Part shown: positions 7,478 to 16,076 of the stretch, in pieces
Position numbering within the stretch: position 1 is the stretch's first letter
How the letters are laid out: each line of letters starts with the position of its first letter
Notes under the pieces: model-generated
What the model was told of the DNA's origin: nothing
What the model saw: only the letters and a program-made list of their open reading frames with translations
The model's database searches: none
Origin: Brachyspira hampsonii
GTDB lineage: Bacteria > Spirochaetota > Brachyspiria > Brachyspirales > Brachyspiraceae
Assembly (NCBI RefSeq): GCF_002214805.1
Contig: NZ_CP019914.1
Coordinates: 1,054,001-1,118,000, forward strand
Reading direction: 5' to 3'
DNA length: 64,000 nt
Position numbers and translations under genes: made by a program

Positions 7478-8224
7478 CTAATTTTTATAAAATTTGTCCA
7501 TATTCTCAAACTGCCCAAAATAATAAAGCGTAAAAGATATATTGGCAAATATAGAAGGAATTAAACTTCCGCTATACTCAAATGAGATAGTATTAATAGC
7601 TGTAACAACAAAACAAGTTATTGTAAATATCAATGCCTGCTTTATACTATTTACTCTCAAAATTTCTTCTAATGAAAATAAAATACTTACTATAAAAATA
7701 GTAAAAAATATACTGTAATCGCTAAACTTCATTTTCACAGCTAAGTATATTACTCCATTAAAGAATAAACATTTAATTATACTGGCAAACATTATCAAAG
7801 TCCATTTAGGATTGCTTCTTGAAGAATAAAGCATATCTACTGAAGGAACTAATAATATATTATTAAAGATAGTATTTATTTTTATATCACTATTTAATAT
7901 ACTTATTACACTCATAATAAATTCAAAAGAAGATATAACAGCAAAAATATTTATAAAAATATAAATTATATATTTTCTTTCTATACATAAATATAATAAA
8001 ATATTTTGTTTTTGTACTAAACTTATTATAACAGCAAAAAAAATCATTAATAGCCAATATATATAAGTGCTTACATAAACATACATTTCATCATATTCAA
8101 GCCTGCTATGATTCATTAATTTAAAGCAAATATTATTAATTATATTAGTATATTCTAAGAACTTGATTATAATGCCTAATATAAAAGATACGGCTATATA
8201 AGGTAAAAGAGTTAAAAATATCAA
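7478..8224 (-). CDS. SagF-like integral membrane protein of the TOMM cluster
   Basis: 248 aa with six or seven hydrophobic segments. The start is TTG (8224) within a TTGA overlap with the stop of the protease gene; GAGAGG lies 7 bases upstream, so translation is probably coupled. I see no catalytic motif. SagF of the streptolysin S operon is likewise a membrane protein of unknown function at the same place in the gene order (after sagE), so the assignment is mainly positional. An immunity or maturation role would be a guess. Confidence 0.65.
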   Translation of the reverse strand: MIFLTLLPYIAVSFILGIIIKFLEYTNIINNICFKLMNHSRLEYDEMYVYVSTYIYWLLMIFFAVIISLVQKQNILLYLCIERKYIIYIFINIFAVISSFEFIMSVISILNSDIKINTIFNNILLVPSVDMLYSSRSNPKWTLIMFASIIKCLFFNGVIYLAVKMKFSDYSIFFTIFIVSILFSLEEILRVNSIKQALIFTITCFVVTAINTISFEYSGSLIPSIFANISFTLYYFGQFENMDKFYKN

Positions 8225-8883
8225 TTTAATACCTCTCTTTTATTTCTTCTAAATGATAGTATATATAAAATAAAGTTCTGTAAGAAATGAGTAATTACGG
8301 GTGCTATTATACTAAAAGAAGAAAATACAAACAATAAAGAATAAATAATTCCTACAATAAACTTCTGAAATACAGCATTAGCTCCGAAATATATATGATT
8401 AATGGAATATATAAATGCTGAAAGTATAATAATAATATGAATATTAATATTAAATAGATTATAAGTGATATTAAAAAAAACCTGCCTGAAAATCATCTCT
8501 TCACATAAAACACCTATGAATAATATTATTATATCAAATAATATATTCTTTTTTTCTATTATTTCATGAACTTCTATACTTTTTATCCAGAATTTATATT
8601 TAAAAAAATGAATCAGCATTGCCTCAAATATTTCTAATCCAATACATACAAAGGACATAATAAAAGCTAAAACAACAAAATAAATATCAATATGATAATT
8701 AATTATTCCTATATATCCTGTAAAAAATATCATTATCACAAATAAAAGATGACTTAAACTATTTGGAAGTGTAGTATTAATCTTTCCTAAATTTAATTTG
8801 AAAAATATTCCTACCAAAGAAGTAGGAAAAGAAATGGCAAGCAGTACAAGAAAAGCACTAAGGTAATGGGTGTGGAAATTCAT
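8221..8883 (-). CDS. sagE: CPBP (CAAX-type) membrane protease, SagE-like
   Basis: 220 aa from the ATG at 8883 (MNFHTHYLSAFLVLLAISFP). This start has GGAGGA upstream inside the end of the YcaO gene, whereas the longer open frame merely shadows it. The three CPBP motifs are present: EEMIFRQ (EExxxR), SINHIYFG (second His) and HFLQNF (HxxxN). Multiple membrane helices surround them. In SLS-type clusters the CPBP protease SagE is a candidate for leader removal and/or self-immunity. The 26-base overlap with sagD and the TTGA overlap with the next gene indicate tight co-expression. Confidence 0.85.
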   Translation of the reverse strand: MNFHTHYLSAFLVLLAISFPTSLVGIFFKLNLGKINTTLPNSLSHLLFVIMIFFTGYIGIINYHIDIYFVVLAFIMSFVCIGLEIFEAMLIHFFKYKFWIKSIEVHEIIEKKNILFDIIILFIGVLCEEMIFRQVFFNITYNLFNINIHIIIILSAFIYSINHIYFGANAVFQKFIVGIIYSLLFVFSSFSIIAPVITHFLQNFILYILSFRRNKREVLN

Positions 8884-10204
8884 TATTTGAAATTCCTCCA
8901 TTATTAATAATTCTAGGGTGCTTACTGTAAGGGAAAGCAGGCATTGACATTTGAACAAGCTCCGGAATATATACACGAATAACATGCAAATCTTTATCCG
9001 ATATTTCGGCAGATGTAATATCCAAATAAACTGCATATTTAGATACATTATAAAGACCTTTTAATAAATACTCCAAATCAGACTCAGTATTTACTTCGAG
9101 GTTTTTATATTTTTTTAATTCAATTTTTTCCTGAACTTTACTGTTAATAAATTTTAAATTCTTATCTTTATTGCCAGCATCAGCCCAATAATTAACATTA
9201 CTGTCAAGATTAAGATAATTTTTTTCAGATACAGTTTCCAAATAATCGGCCGGCATTGATAAAGGTCCATTAATATTTAATGTAAGTATAGCTAAAGCCT
9301 CCATAAAGGCTCTGTATATAACTTTTCTAGGGTTAAGCCCCGAAGAAGCCCCTACGACAATATAAGGAGATTTTTCACTCTTATTTTCAAGCATAACAGT
9401 AAAAACATATCCTAACTTTTTGTCAACTGTATAATCAAAAACTCTAACATTATAATCAATATCTTTTAATATACTATTTATAATTTCATTAAGAATATCA
9501 TCATCAATAATAACTTCTTTGACTTTACCCTCTGTATACCATTTTATCATGCATGCATCGCATTCTATAATTTCATTGACAGCAGATTTCAAGGCAAGCG
9601 GAATACTTTTATGACTTGCACTTCCCTTTGAAAATCCTCCTATAAATATCTTTTCCTTCTTATCCCTTCTAATAATATGAGATAAAAAGAAATTCTGTGC
9701 AGGTACATAATACTCTTTTTCTTTGTCAAATAAAGAAGGAAGAAGTACCCAAGACAATACATCATCTTCTGTTATATTTTCTAAAATACCTATACTATTT
9801 AATTTATTACAGTCTTCATCGCTATATATCTTAACATATTCAAAAGGTATTATATTATCAGGATACTTTTCTTTTAATTGATTATAGGAGGCATATTTTA
9901 ATTTTTCTTCAAAGTATAAATTTGATATAAATAATGCATATCTTTCAATGCCTTCACCCAATAATCTAATAATGGCCTCATCTCTATAAATACCATAACC
10001 TGAAAGATGATAATTAATTTCAGCATTATCGCCTAATAATATTTTATGATAATCCGGAAGCCTAGCAGTACATGTATTGATATTCTCAGCAATAACAGAA
10101 TTAGCCTGCATTATAACAAGAGAATCCATAATACCTGTCTGATGACCGCAAATAGAATTGTATTTATTTAATATATTTTTATGGCTTGGGTAATATTTAA
10201 TCAT
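8858..10204 (-). CDS. sagD: YcaO cyclodehydratase, SagD-like
   Basis: 448 aa. The YcaO domain covers most of the protein, with 'GFSKGSASHKSIPLALKSAV' followed by NEIIEC for the ATP/Mg-binding acidic region, 'GASSGLNPRKVIYRAFMEAL' in the middle, and the C-terminus NEFPHPLP, a Pro-rich tail typical of azoline-forming YcaO proteins. YcaO enzymes use ATP to activate the peptide backbone so that Cys/Ser/Thr side chains cyclise to azolines. It starts 18 bases after the SagC-type gene, its required partner. The ribosome binding site is weak (GGAC), suggesting coupling to upstream translation. Confidence 0.93.
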   Translation of the reverse strand: MIKYYPSHKNILNKYNSICGHQTGIMDSLVIMQANSVIAENINTCTARLPDYHKILLGDNAEINYHLSGYGIYRDEAIIRLLGEGIERYALFISNLYFEEKLKYASYNQLKEKYPDNIIPFEYVKIYSDEDCNKLNSIGILENITEDDVLSWVLLPSLFDKEKEYYVPAQNFFLSHIIRRDKKEKIFIGGFSKGSASHKSIPLALKSAVNEIIECDACMIKWYTEGKVKEVIIDDDILNEIINSILKDIDYNVRVFDYTVDKKLGYVFTVMLENKSEKSPYIVVGASSGLNPRKVIYRAFMEALAILTLNINGPLSMPADYLETVSEKNYLNLDSNVNYWADAGNKDKNLKFINSKVQEKIELKKYKNLEVNTESDLEYLLKGLYNVSKYAVYLDITSAEISDKDLHVIRVYIPELVQMSMPAFPYSKHPRIINNGGISNNEFPHPLP

Positions 10205-10222
10205 ATATTGTCCATCATTTAA

Positions 10223-11314
10223 TCATTTTATTATCACTTTGCTTGAAAAATTTTCTATTATCTGCTTTGAAGAAGTATACATCTCATTATATTTAGCCTT
10301 ACTTATATGACCGCAGGCAGGACAGAAAGGTACTCTAAGTAAATCCTGAATTTGAATCTCTATTGAAGGTATATAAACATTAATAACGCGTCCTGCTAGT
10401 TTGCATTTACCTATAGATGCAAATAAAAATGCTTCATATAATGCAAGAGAAGTAAATGTCTGTAAAATAGGTATTATATAAGTTCTTTTACCATTATATT
10501 TAAAATTCATACTCTGCTCAACAAATTTATTATAAACTGATAAACTTTCATTTCTAGCCACTACCCTATTTTCAAAACATTCATAACATCCGGTTTCTTT
10601 ACCTTTTATTGTAGTAATATTTAAAAACGGTCCGTCTAATATTGATATAACTATTGGTATAGATTTATCCAGAAGAAGTCTGTTTATATTTCTAAGTAAA
10701 TTTAATCTAGGCTTCTCAACACTTACAATAATACAGGAAATATCATCAAATAATTTTATTAATTCTTTATGTTTTTCTATATTTTCAATGGCATCTGTAG
10801 TATCTGTAAGATTTGCTTTCTCTATTTTTTTTATATCATCAATATCCATCATGATAACATTCATATACAAATCTTCTGATGCTAATTTTGCATACTCTTT
10901 TAATCTGTCATTATCAGTAATGAACATTATTTTATTCTTCTGAACCTTACTTTCATCTGGTATATCATAAAAATATTCTCCTATAAACTCATAAACAGTA
11001 TTAAGCATATTATTTTTTTTATCATCATACTCTAAAAATCTATTGCCTATAAGAGAAGATATAATATCATTCAAAAAGTCACTATCTTTATCATTAAGAG
11101 AAAATTTCTTTACTATATCATCAAAAGAAATTAATTTATCATCAAAAAGTTCTTTAGAAATGAACATAACAGCTTCTTTTATATTATCATTTAAATCATT
11201 AAGATCTAAAGAAGCCTCCTCAAAATTCCATACTCCTTTTCTAAATCTAATCTCATTATCAGAATTAAAGAAGATACTTACATTATCATAAAGTTTAATA
11301 TTTTTTTTAGCCAT
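10223..11314 (-). CDS. sagC: Cyclodehydratase partner (E1-like, ocin-ThiF), SagC-like
   Basis: 363 aa. The N-terminus resembles the winged-helix peptide-recognition domain of TOMM C-proteins (IRFRKGVWNFEEASLDLNDL). The middle is an E1/ThiF-like fold, and four Cys arranged as CYEC and CPAC can hold the structural zinc. In this family the protein binds the leader peptide and presents the core to the YcaO enzyme. It lies between the SagB- and SagD-type genes, matching the SLS order B-C-D. Confidence 0.88.
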   Translation of the reverse strand: MAKKNIKLYDNVSIFFNSDNEIRFRKGVWNFEEASLDLNDLNDNIKEAVMFISKELFDDKLISFDDIVKKFSLNDKDSDFLNDIISSLIGNRFLEYDDKKNNMLNTVYEFIGEYFYDIPDESKVQKNKIMFITDNDRLKEYAKLASEDLYMNVIMMDIDDIKKIEKANLTDTTDAIENIEKHKELIKLFDDISCIIVSVEKPRLNLLRNINRLLLDKSIPIVISILDGPFLNITTIKGKETGCYECFENRVVARNESLSVYNKFVEQSMNFKYNGKRTYIIPILQTFTSLALYEAFLFASIGKCKLAGRVINVYIPSIEIQIQDLLRVPFCPACGHISKAKYNEMYTSSKQIIENFSSKVIIK

Positions 11315-11368
11315 TTTTATTAACCTATTATTTTTTATATATGTTTATATGACATATATTTAATTATT

Positions 11369-12376
11369 TTATTTTGAAAGTAAAGTCAAATGCACAACAT
11401 GATTTGTATTACCATCAATATTAAGTAAATCTTCGGATAAAGTTTTATTAAATCCTCCAATATCACATGCAGAAATACCGCTTGCAGCAGCAGTAAGCTG
11501 TATATTTTGAGCAATCTCTCCTGTTTCTATCAAAGCAAATTGAAGTCCCATATCTCCGTACTTCCTCGAATTCTCATACAAACTATAAACATAATAAACA
11601 GATAATGCTACTTTTCTTAAATCTATACCGCCTCCGAAAACATTATTATTATAATAATTTTCTAAATCTTCATCGCTAAATAATTTTATTTTTTCAAGCG
11701 AATGAGTAAAAGGCATGTATTTATATATACCTTTATCAAGATTGTTTATATTAAGTGCGGCTATATAAAGATATATAGGATAAAGTCCTCCGCCTGAAGG
11801 AGCTGTTCTCAGCTTTGATATATATTTATCTCCAAAAGTTATTGTATCATATTCATTTTTATTTAAATTAAAATCAAAATCTCCTGAAATTCCATCTCCA
11901 TAATAAAGTAAAGTAGATAAATCAACTAATGTTAATGGCTTGCCTTTAAAATCTCTTCTGCTTCTTCTTGACCTTATTACAGATCCTATAGGGGCATTAA
12001 TATTTTTATACGTAGGAAGTTTCAATGCATTTCCCTTTTTATGCACTTCTTCTTCTAATAACACCCTGTTACTTAAAGCCGCATCTATAGGAAATGATGA
12101 ATAACTTACAACATTTAGCATAGAAGATAAATCTATTAATGATTTTTTAGAGTTTAAAAGATATTCCTCACTAATATTTCTATTTACTTCTGAATGCATC
12201 GTAGCCCTGTATGATGATTCAGAAGTTTTTATCCCTATAGTATCTGCATACATAGAAACAGGCATATTGGAAGAAAAATTTACAACGCTAAAAAGCAACG
12301 GTATTTCCTTTGCTTCTAATTCTTCTTTTGATACCTCTATTTTTTTTAATTTATTTTTTAACTTTTTATCTTTCAT
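11369..12376 (-). CDS. sagB: SagB-type FMN-dependent dehydrogenase
   Basis: 335 aa from the ATG at 12376 (MKDKKLKNKLKKIEVSKEEL); the frame extends to a TTG inside the tandem repeat at 12405 onward, which I discount. The nitroreductase-fold dehydrogenase has the flavin-binding entry 'IRSRRSRRDFKGKPLTLVDL', the conserved 'TAPSGGGLYPIYLYIAALN' and the C-terminal 'GEIAQNIQLTAAASGISACD'. SagB enzymes oxidise azolines to aromatic thiazoles and oxazoles using FMN. It is the first gene of the biosynthetic operon. I could not find a convincing promoter before it; a large tandem repeat occupies the upstream region. Confidence 0.92.
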   Translation of the reverse strand: MKDKKLKNKLKKIEVSKEELEAKEIPLLFSVVNFSSNMPVSMYADTIGIKTSESSYRATMHSEVNRNISEEYLLNSKKSLIDLSSMLNVVSYSSFPIDAALSNRVLLEEEVHKKGNALKLPTYKNINAPIGSVIRSRRSRRDFKGKPLTLVDLSTLLYYGDGISGDFDFNLNKNEYDTITFGDKYISKLRTAPSGGGLYPIYLYIAALNINNLDKGIYKYMPFTHSLEKIKLFSDEDLENYYNNNVFGGGIDLRKVALSVYYVYSLYENSRKYGDMGLQFALIETGEIAQNIQLTAAASGISACDIGGFNKTLSEDLLNIDGNTNHVVHLTLLSK

Positions 12377-12404
12377 ATAAATAACTATCTCTAAATATAT
12401 TTTT

Positions 12405-12807
12405 ATAAACAGCAAATAATTATTTTAGTAAAAAATATTTATAATTTATATATTTTTATAAACAGCAAATAATTATTTTAGTAAAAAATATTTATAATTT
12501 ATATATTTTTATAAACAGCAAATAATTATTTTAGTAAAAAATATTTATAATTTATATATTTATAAACAGCAAATAATTATTTTAGTAAAAAATATTTATA
12601 ATTTATATATTTTTATAAACAGCAAATAATTATTTTAGTAAAAAATATTTATAATTTATATATTTTTATAAACAGCAAATAATTATTTTAGTAAAAAATA
12701 TTTATAATTTATATATTTTTATAAACAGCAAATAATTATTTTAGTAAAAAATATTTATAATTTATATATTTATAAACAGCAAATAATTATTTTAGTAAAA
12801 AATATTA
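12405..12807. repeat. Eight-copy 53-bp tandem repeat upstream of the SagB-type gene
   Basis: Units start at 12405, 12458, 12511, 12562, 12615, 12668, 12721 and 12772. The period is 53 bases, or 51 where two T residues are missing; the last unit is partial. Each contains ATAAACAGCAAATAATTATT followed by TTAGTAAAAAATATT. There are no variable spacers, so this is not a CRISPR array. The first unit ends 29 bases from the SagB start codon. Confidence 0.97.
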
Positions 12808-12841
12808 GATTATAATTTAATATTTTTTACTAAAATAATTA
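12784..12841. repeat. 24-bp perfect inverted repeat closing the tandem array
   Basis: The left arm (12784-12807) is the common part of the 53-bp unit; the right arm (12818-12841) is its exact reverse complement after a 10-base loop. Because the left-arm word recurs in every unit, any of the eight copies could pair with the single right arm. Confidence 0.92.
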
Positions 12842-12894
12842 AAATTCTATTCATTAAGTAATAAAGGCTATATTTTAGTAATAAAACGACAAAT

Positions 12895-12976
12895 AATATA
12901 TTTTATAGTTCTATATAATCATAATAACAAATATCAAATACTCTATAAAATTACTTAAAAAACTATAAAATATATT
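12895..12976. repeat. 16-bp inverted repeat in the sagB-tetR gap
   Basis: AATATATTTTATAGTT (12895-12910) is repeated in inverted form at 12961-12976. It lies in a very AT-rich stretch where no gene is visible. It may be a protein site or an old repeat end. Confidence 0.55.
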
Positions 12977-13132
12977 TTATATAATTCTTATTATACAAAA
13001 ATATAGTTATTAAGTTAAAAAGCAAATAGATATATGCAAATATTAAAAACATATAATAAACTTTTTCATAACTTTTATAATAGAAGTAAAAAAATACAAT
13101 GTGTATACTATAAAATATTACAAATTATTTTA

Positions 13133-13160
13133 TTGACAAAATTTAAATCTAGTTTATAAT
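13133..13160 (+). promoter_or_regulatory. Sigma-70 promoter for the TetR/ABC exporter genes
   Basis: TTGACA (13133-13138), a 16-base spacer and TATAAT (13155-13160) form a near-perfect promoter. The last T of the -10 box is already the first base of the operator palindrome, so repressor binding would block RNA polymerase. The leader to the tetR start is long, about 210 bases. Confidence 0.85.
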
Positions 13161-13237
13161 GAACAAAGTTCAATATAAGAGTATTAAGCAGAGTGTATAT
13201 TGAACTTTTATTTTACCTATATACTGAACATTGTTCA
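13160..13237. promoter_or_regulatory. Palindromic operators for the TetR-type repressor
   Basis: Two 13-bp palindromes, TGAACAAAGTTCA (13160-13172) and TGAACATTGTTCA (13225-13237), share TGAAC/GTTCA arms. A further TTGAAC half site lies at about 13199-13204, giving a 12-bp inverted pair AAGTTCAATATA / TATATTGAACTT. The layout suits autorepression by the TetR protein encoded downstream. Confidence 0.72.
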
Positions 13238-13375
13238 ATATATAGCAGTACTTATGACAATTTAACTAAGCAAAACTTGCACATAGCTGATAAAATTAAA
13301 AACAAAAGTTTTTTGAAAATTAATATTCAGCTAAGATAATATATTAACAAAATACTATATAAAAAGGACTATTAG

Positions 13376-13933
13376 ATGAATAATATTATAACTTCAAAAG
13401 AAGATATATTAAAAGCAAGCAGAGAATTAATAAAAAGAAAAGGACTTAATGCTATTAATATGCGTTCAGTTGCTGATGAGGCTAATATTGCTGTAGGCTC
13501 TATTTATAATTATTTTAAGTCAAAAGAAGAGCTGACTATTGCGGTTATTGTAAGCGTATGGGCTGATATATTTCATTCTTCGGATATTTCTTTGGAATCT
13601 GAGAGTTTTATTGACAGTATAGATTCTATTTTTAAAATTTTAGAAAAAGGAGAGAAAAAGTATCCTAACTTTTTTGCTTTGCATTCTAATATAATGTTTG
13701 GAAAAAATAAGGATAAGGGTGTAAATGTTATGATGAATATGATAAAGCATATTAAAGATAATATGTACAAAACTATTATAAAAGATAAAAATATAAGAGA
13801 AGATGCTTTTAATGATAATCTTAATGCTGATAAATTTATAGATATAATATTTGCATTTATAATGGATTCTATGATGAAAGGAAACTATGATAGTTCTTCT
13901 ATAAAAGAGATTATTAAAAGAACTATTTATTGA
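13376..13933 (+). CDS. TetR-family transcriptional regulator
   Basis: 185 aa. The N-terminal DNA-binding domain is clear: 'DILKASRELIKRKGLNAINM' then 'RSVADEANIAVGSIYNYFKS', the helix-turn-helix with the usual GSIYNYFKSKEEL end. The C-terminal ligand domain is not recognisable to a specific inducer. It starts 30 bases before the first ABC exporter gene and is probably co-transcribed with it, with the palindromes upstream as operators. It likely represses the exporter pair until a substrate binds. AAAAGGA precedes the ATG. Confidence 0.9.
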   Translation: MNNIITSKEDILKASRELIKRKGLNAINMRSVADEANIAVGSIYNYFKSKEELTIAVIVSVWADIFHSSDISLESESFIDSIDSIFKILEKGEKKYPNFFALHSNIMFGKNKDKGVNVMMNMIKHIKDNMYKTIIKDKNIREDAFNDNLNADKFIDIIFAFIMDSMMKGNYDSSSIKEIIKRTIY

Positions 13934-13963
13934 TATATAAAAAATAAAATAAAGGAAAAGTTT

Positions 13964-15712
13964 ATGATTAATAAAAGGCTTATAGCTTTAATGGGAGATG
14001 CCAAAAAATATATAGCTTGGCATGTTATAATACAGCTTGTTAATCTGGCACTTAATATAACGGCCGTATTTTTTATGGCTGATATTATACAAAAGGCTTC
14101 TAATGGAAATATAACAAAAGAAGATATTATAAAATTATGCATAGCTATTTTTGTAATAATAGTATTAAGATTCAGATTTACTGTTTTAATGTCAAAAATG
14201 TCATATCAGGCTTCTGGAAGAGTTAAGCAGACTTTAAGAGAGAAAATATATTCAAAACTACTTACGCTTGGAAGCAGATATAAAGAAAAATTTTCTACAA
14301 GCGAAATAGTACAAATATCTATGGAGGGAGTTGATCAATTAGAAACTTATTTTGGCAGATACTTGCCTCAATTTTTTTACAGTATGATAGCTCCTATAGT
14401 ACTTTTTGCTATGCTTTCTACTATAAGTATAAAATCGGCTGTTATACTTTTAATATGTGTTCCTCTTATACCTATATCAATTATTGCCATAGTGAAAATT
14501 GCTAAAAGAATATTAAAAAAATATTGGGGAAGCTACAGTGATTTGGGAGAGATATTTTTAGAAGATGTGCAGGGGCTTACCACTTTAAAAATATATAAAG
14601 CTGATGAAAAGAAAAATGAAGAGATGAATATAGAAGCTGAAAAATTTAGAATTGCTACTATGAATCTTTTATTTATGCAGCTTAATTCTACAACTATAAT
14701 GGATATAATAGCGTACGGCGGGGCTGCTTTGGGAGTGATAATTTCGGTACTTGAATATATGAAAGGAAATATTAATCTTGCAGGCACATTTACTATAATA
14801 ATGCTTTCTGCCGAGTTTTTTATTCCATTAAGACTTTTAGGTTCATTCTTTCACATTGCTATGAATGGAATATCTGCAAGCGATAAAATGTTTGAAATAC
14901 TTGATATGAAAGACGATGATAAAAGAGTAAATAAAATTAATAAAAATAATGAAGAGATTACTTTTAAAGATGTTAGTTTTGCATACAATGAAGATAAAAC
15001 TATATTAAAAAATATTAATATGACTATAAAAGAAAAATCATTTGTTTCTATAGTAGGGGGTTCAGGCTCTGGAAAAAGCACTATTGCTGGGATTATATCA
15101 TTAAGAAATGAAAATTATAAAGGCTCTATTAAAATTGGAGATATAGAAATTTCTACTATAGATAAAAACGATTTGTACAAAAGAATAGTTGTAGTTGATC
15201 ATAATAGTTATTTATTTGAAGGTACTGTATATGATAATTTAAAAATGGCTGGAGATAATATAACAGAAAATCATATGAATGAGGTATTAAAAAAAGTTGA
15301 GCTTTATGATTTTTTACAGTCTGAAGACGGACTTAATACTAAGATAATGGAGAAGGCTTCCAATTTATCAGGAGGGCAGAAACAGAGATTGGCATTAGCA
15401 AGGGCTATACTTCTTAAAGGAGACATATATATATTTGATGAAGCTACTTCTAATGTTGATGTTGAAAGCGAAGAGAGCATTATGAAAGTGATAAGAGATA
15501 TTGCCAAAGAAAAAACTGTTATATTAATATCTCATAGGCTTTATAACTCTATGCTTTCAGATAAAATATACTTCTTAAAAGACGGTGTTATAAAAGAAGA
15601 AGGCACACATAATGAGTTAATGAATATAAACGGAGAGTATGCTAAAGTTTTTAATGAGCAGACTAATTTAGAGAGTATAACAAAAGGAGAGAGTTTAAGA
15701 ATAGCTATATAA
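13964..15712 (+). CDS. Fused ABC exporter, CydD-like half
   Basis: 582 aa: a six-helix membrane domain (residues 1-310) and a nucleotide-binding domain with Walker A VGGSGSGKST, signature LSGGQKQR, Walker B IYIFDEATSNVD and switch His SHR. The membrane domain motif 'YFGRYLPQFFYSMIAPIVLF' is the type seen in CydD-like thiol exporters. The second half-transporter at 16077 completes a heterodimer. CydDC exports cysteine/glutathione in other bacteria, but drug or peptide export is equally possible here given TetR control. Confidence 0.88.
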   Translation: MINKRLIALMGDAKKYIAWHVIIQLVNLALNITAVFFMADIIQKASNGNITKEDIIKLCIAIFVIIVLRFRFTVLMSKMSYQASGRVKQTLREKIYSKLLTLGSRYKEKFSTSEIVQISMEGVDQLETYFGRYLPQFFYSMIAPIVLFAMLSTISIKSAVILLICVPLIPISIIAIVKIAKRILKKYWGSYSDLGEIFLEDVQGLTTLKIYKADEKKNEEMNIEAEKFRIATMNLLFMQLNSTTIMDIIAYGGAALGVIISVLEYMKGNINLAGTFTIIMLSAEFFIPLRLLGSFFHIAMNGISASDKMFEILDMKDDDKRVNKINKNNEEITFKDVSFAYNEDKTILKNINMTIKEKSFVSIVGGSGSGKSTIAGIISLRNENYKGSIKIGDIEISTIDKNDLYKRIVVVDHNSYLFEGTVYDNLKMAGDNITENHMNEVLKKVELYDFLQSEDGLNTKIMEKASNLSGGQKQRLALARAILLKGDIYIFDEATSNVDVESEESIMKVIRDIAKEKTVILISHRLYNSMLSDKIYFLKDGVIKEEGTHNELMNINGEYAKVFNEQTNLESITKGESLRIAI

Positions 15713-15769
15713 AATAAATATATACTAAAAATTTTTAAATTTGTAATTTTTTTATTGTTCTTTTTCCAA

Positions 15770-15848
15770 CAGCACACCTGCCTACGGCACGCAGAGCTAG
15801 GCGGACTTCGTCAAAGTTGCTACCAAAGGCACGCTTCGCGAAAGTGCA
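15770..15848. repeat. GC-rich intergenic block 1
   Basis: A GC-rich island in an AT-rich gap. It contains GGCACGCAGAGC, GCGGACTTCGTC and ACGCTTCGCG, words that recur in block 2 at 15931-16010. No reading frame is convincing. It is probably a dispersed intergenic repeat or structured RNA element. Confidence 0.6.
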
Positions 15849-15930
15849 AATTTAAAAATAATGATAAATAGTACTAATTATGTTTTACATGTAGACTAAA
15901 TTATTAAATTTAGCCTAAAATATAGCCTTT

Positions 15931-16010
15931 CACTGCCGACACCACAGGTGGACTTCGTCGGCACGCAGAGCGGGCACGACTGTGTGCTTCGCAGCAAAGC
16001 CACCACAAAC
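15931..16010. repeat. GC-rich intergenic block 2
   Basis: Shares GGACTTCGTC, GGCACGCAGAGC and GCTTCGC with block 1 in a different spacing. GCCGAC/GTCGGC and CCAC/GTGG can pair to a compact hairpin at its 5' end. The adjacent word CTAAAATATAGCCTTT (15915-15930) reappears inverted at 12863-12878. The rest of the gap between the two exporter genes is AT-rich, with an AAAGGAG ribosome binding site before 16077. Confidence 0.6.
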
Positions 16011-16076
16011 AATAAATTTAAAAAACTAATTTTGATAAATTATCGTTCTTAGGATATAAATAAAGGAGTTTATAAA

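Noticed and set aside
8884..9048. N-terminal extension of the CPBP protease frame
   Set aside because: It overlaps the YcaO gene in another frame; a GGAGGA site points to the ATG at 8883.
12405..12807. Tandem repeat considered as a CRISPR array
   Set aside because: Units are directly adjacent with no variable spacers and no cas genes nearby; it is a simple 53-bp tandem repeat.
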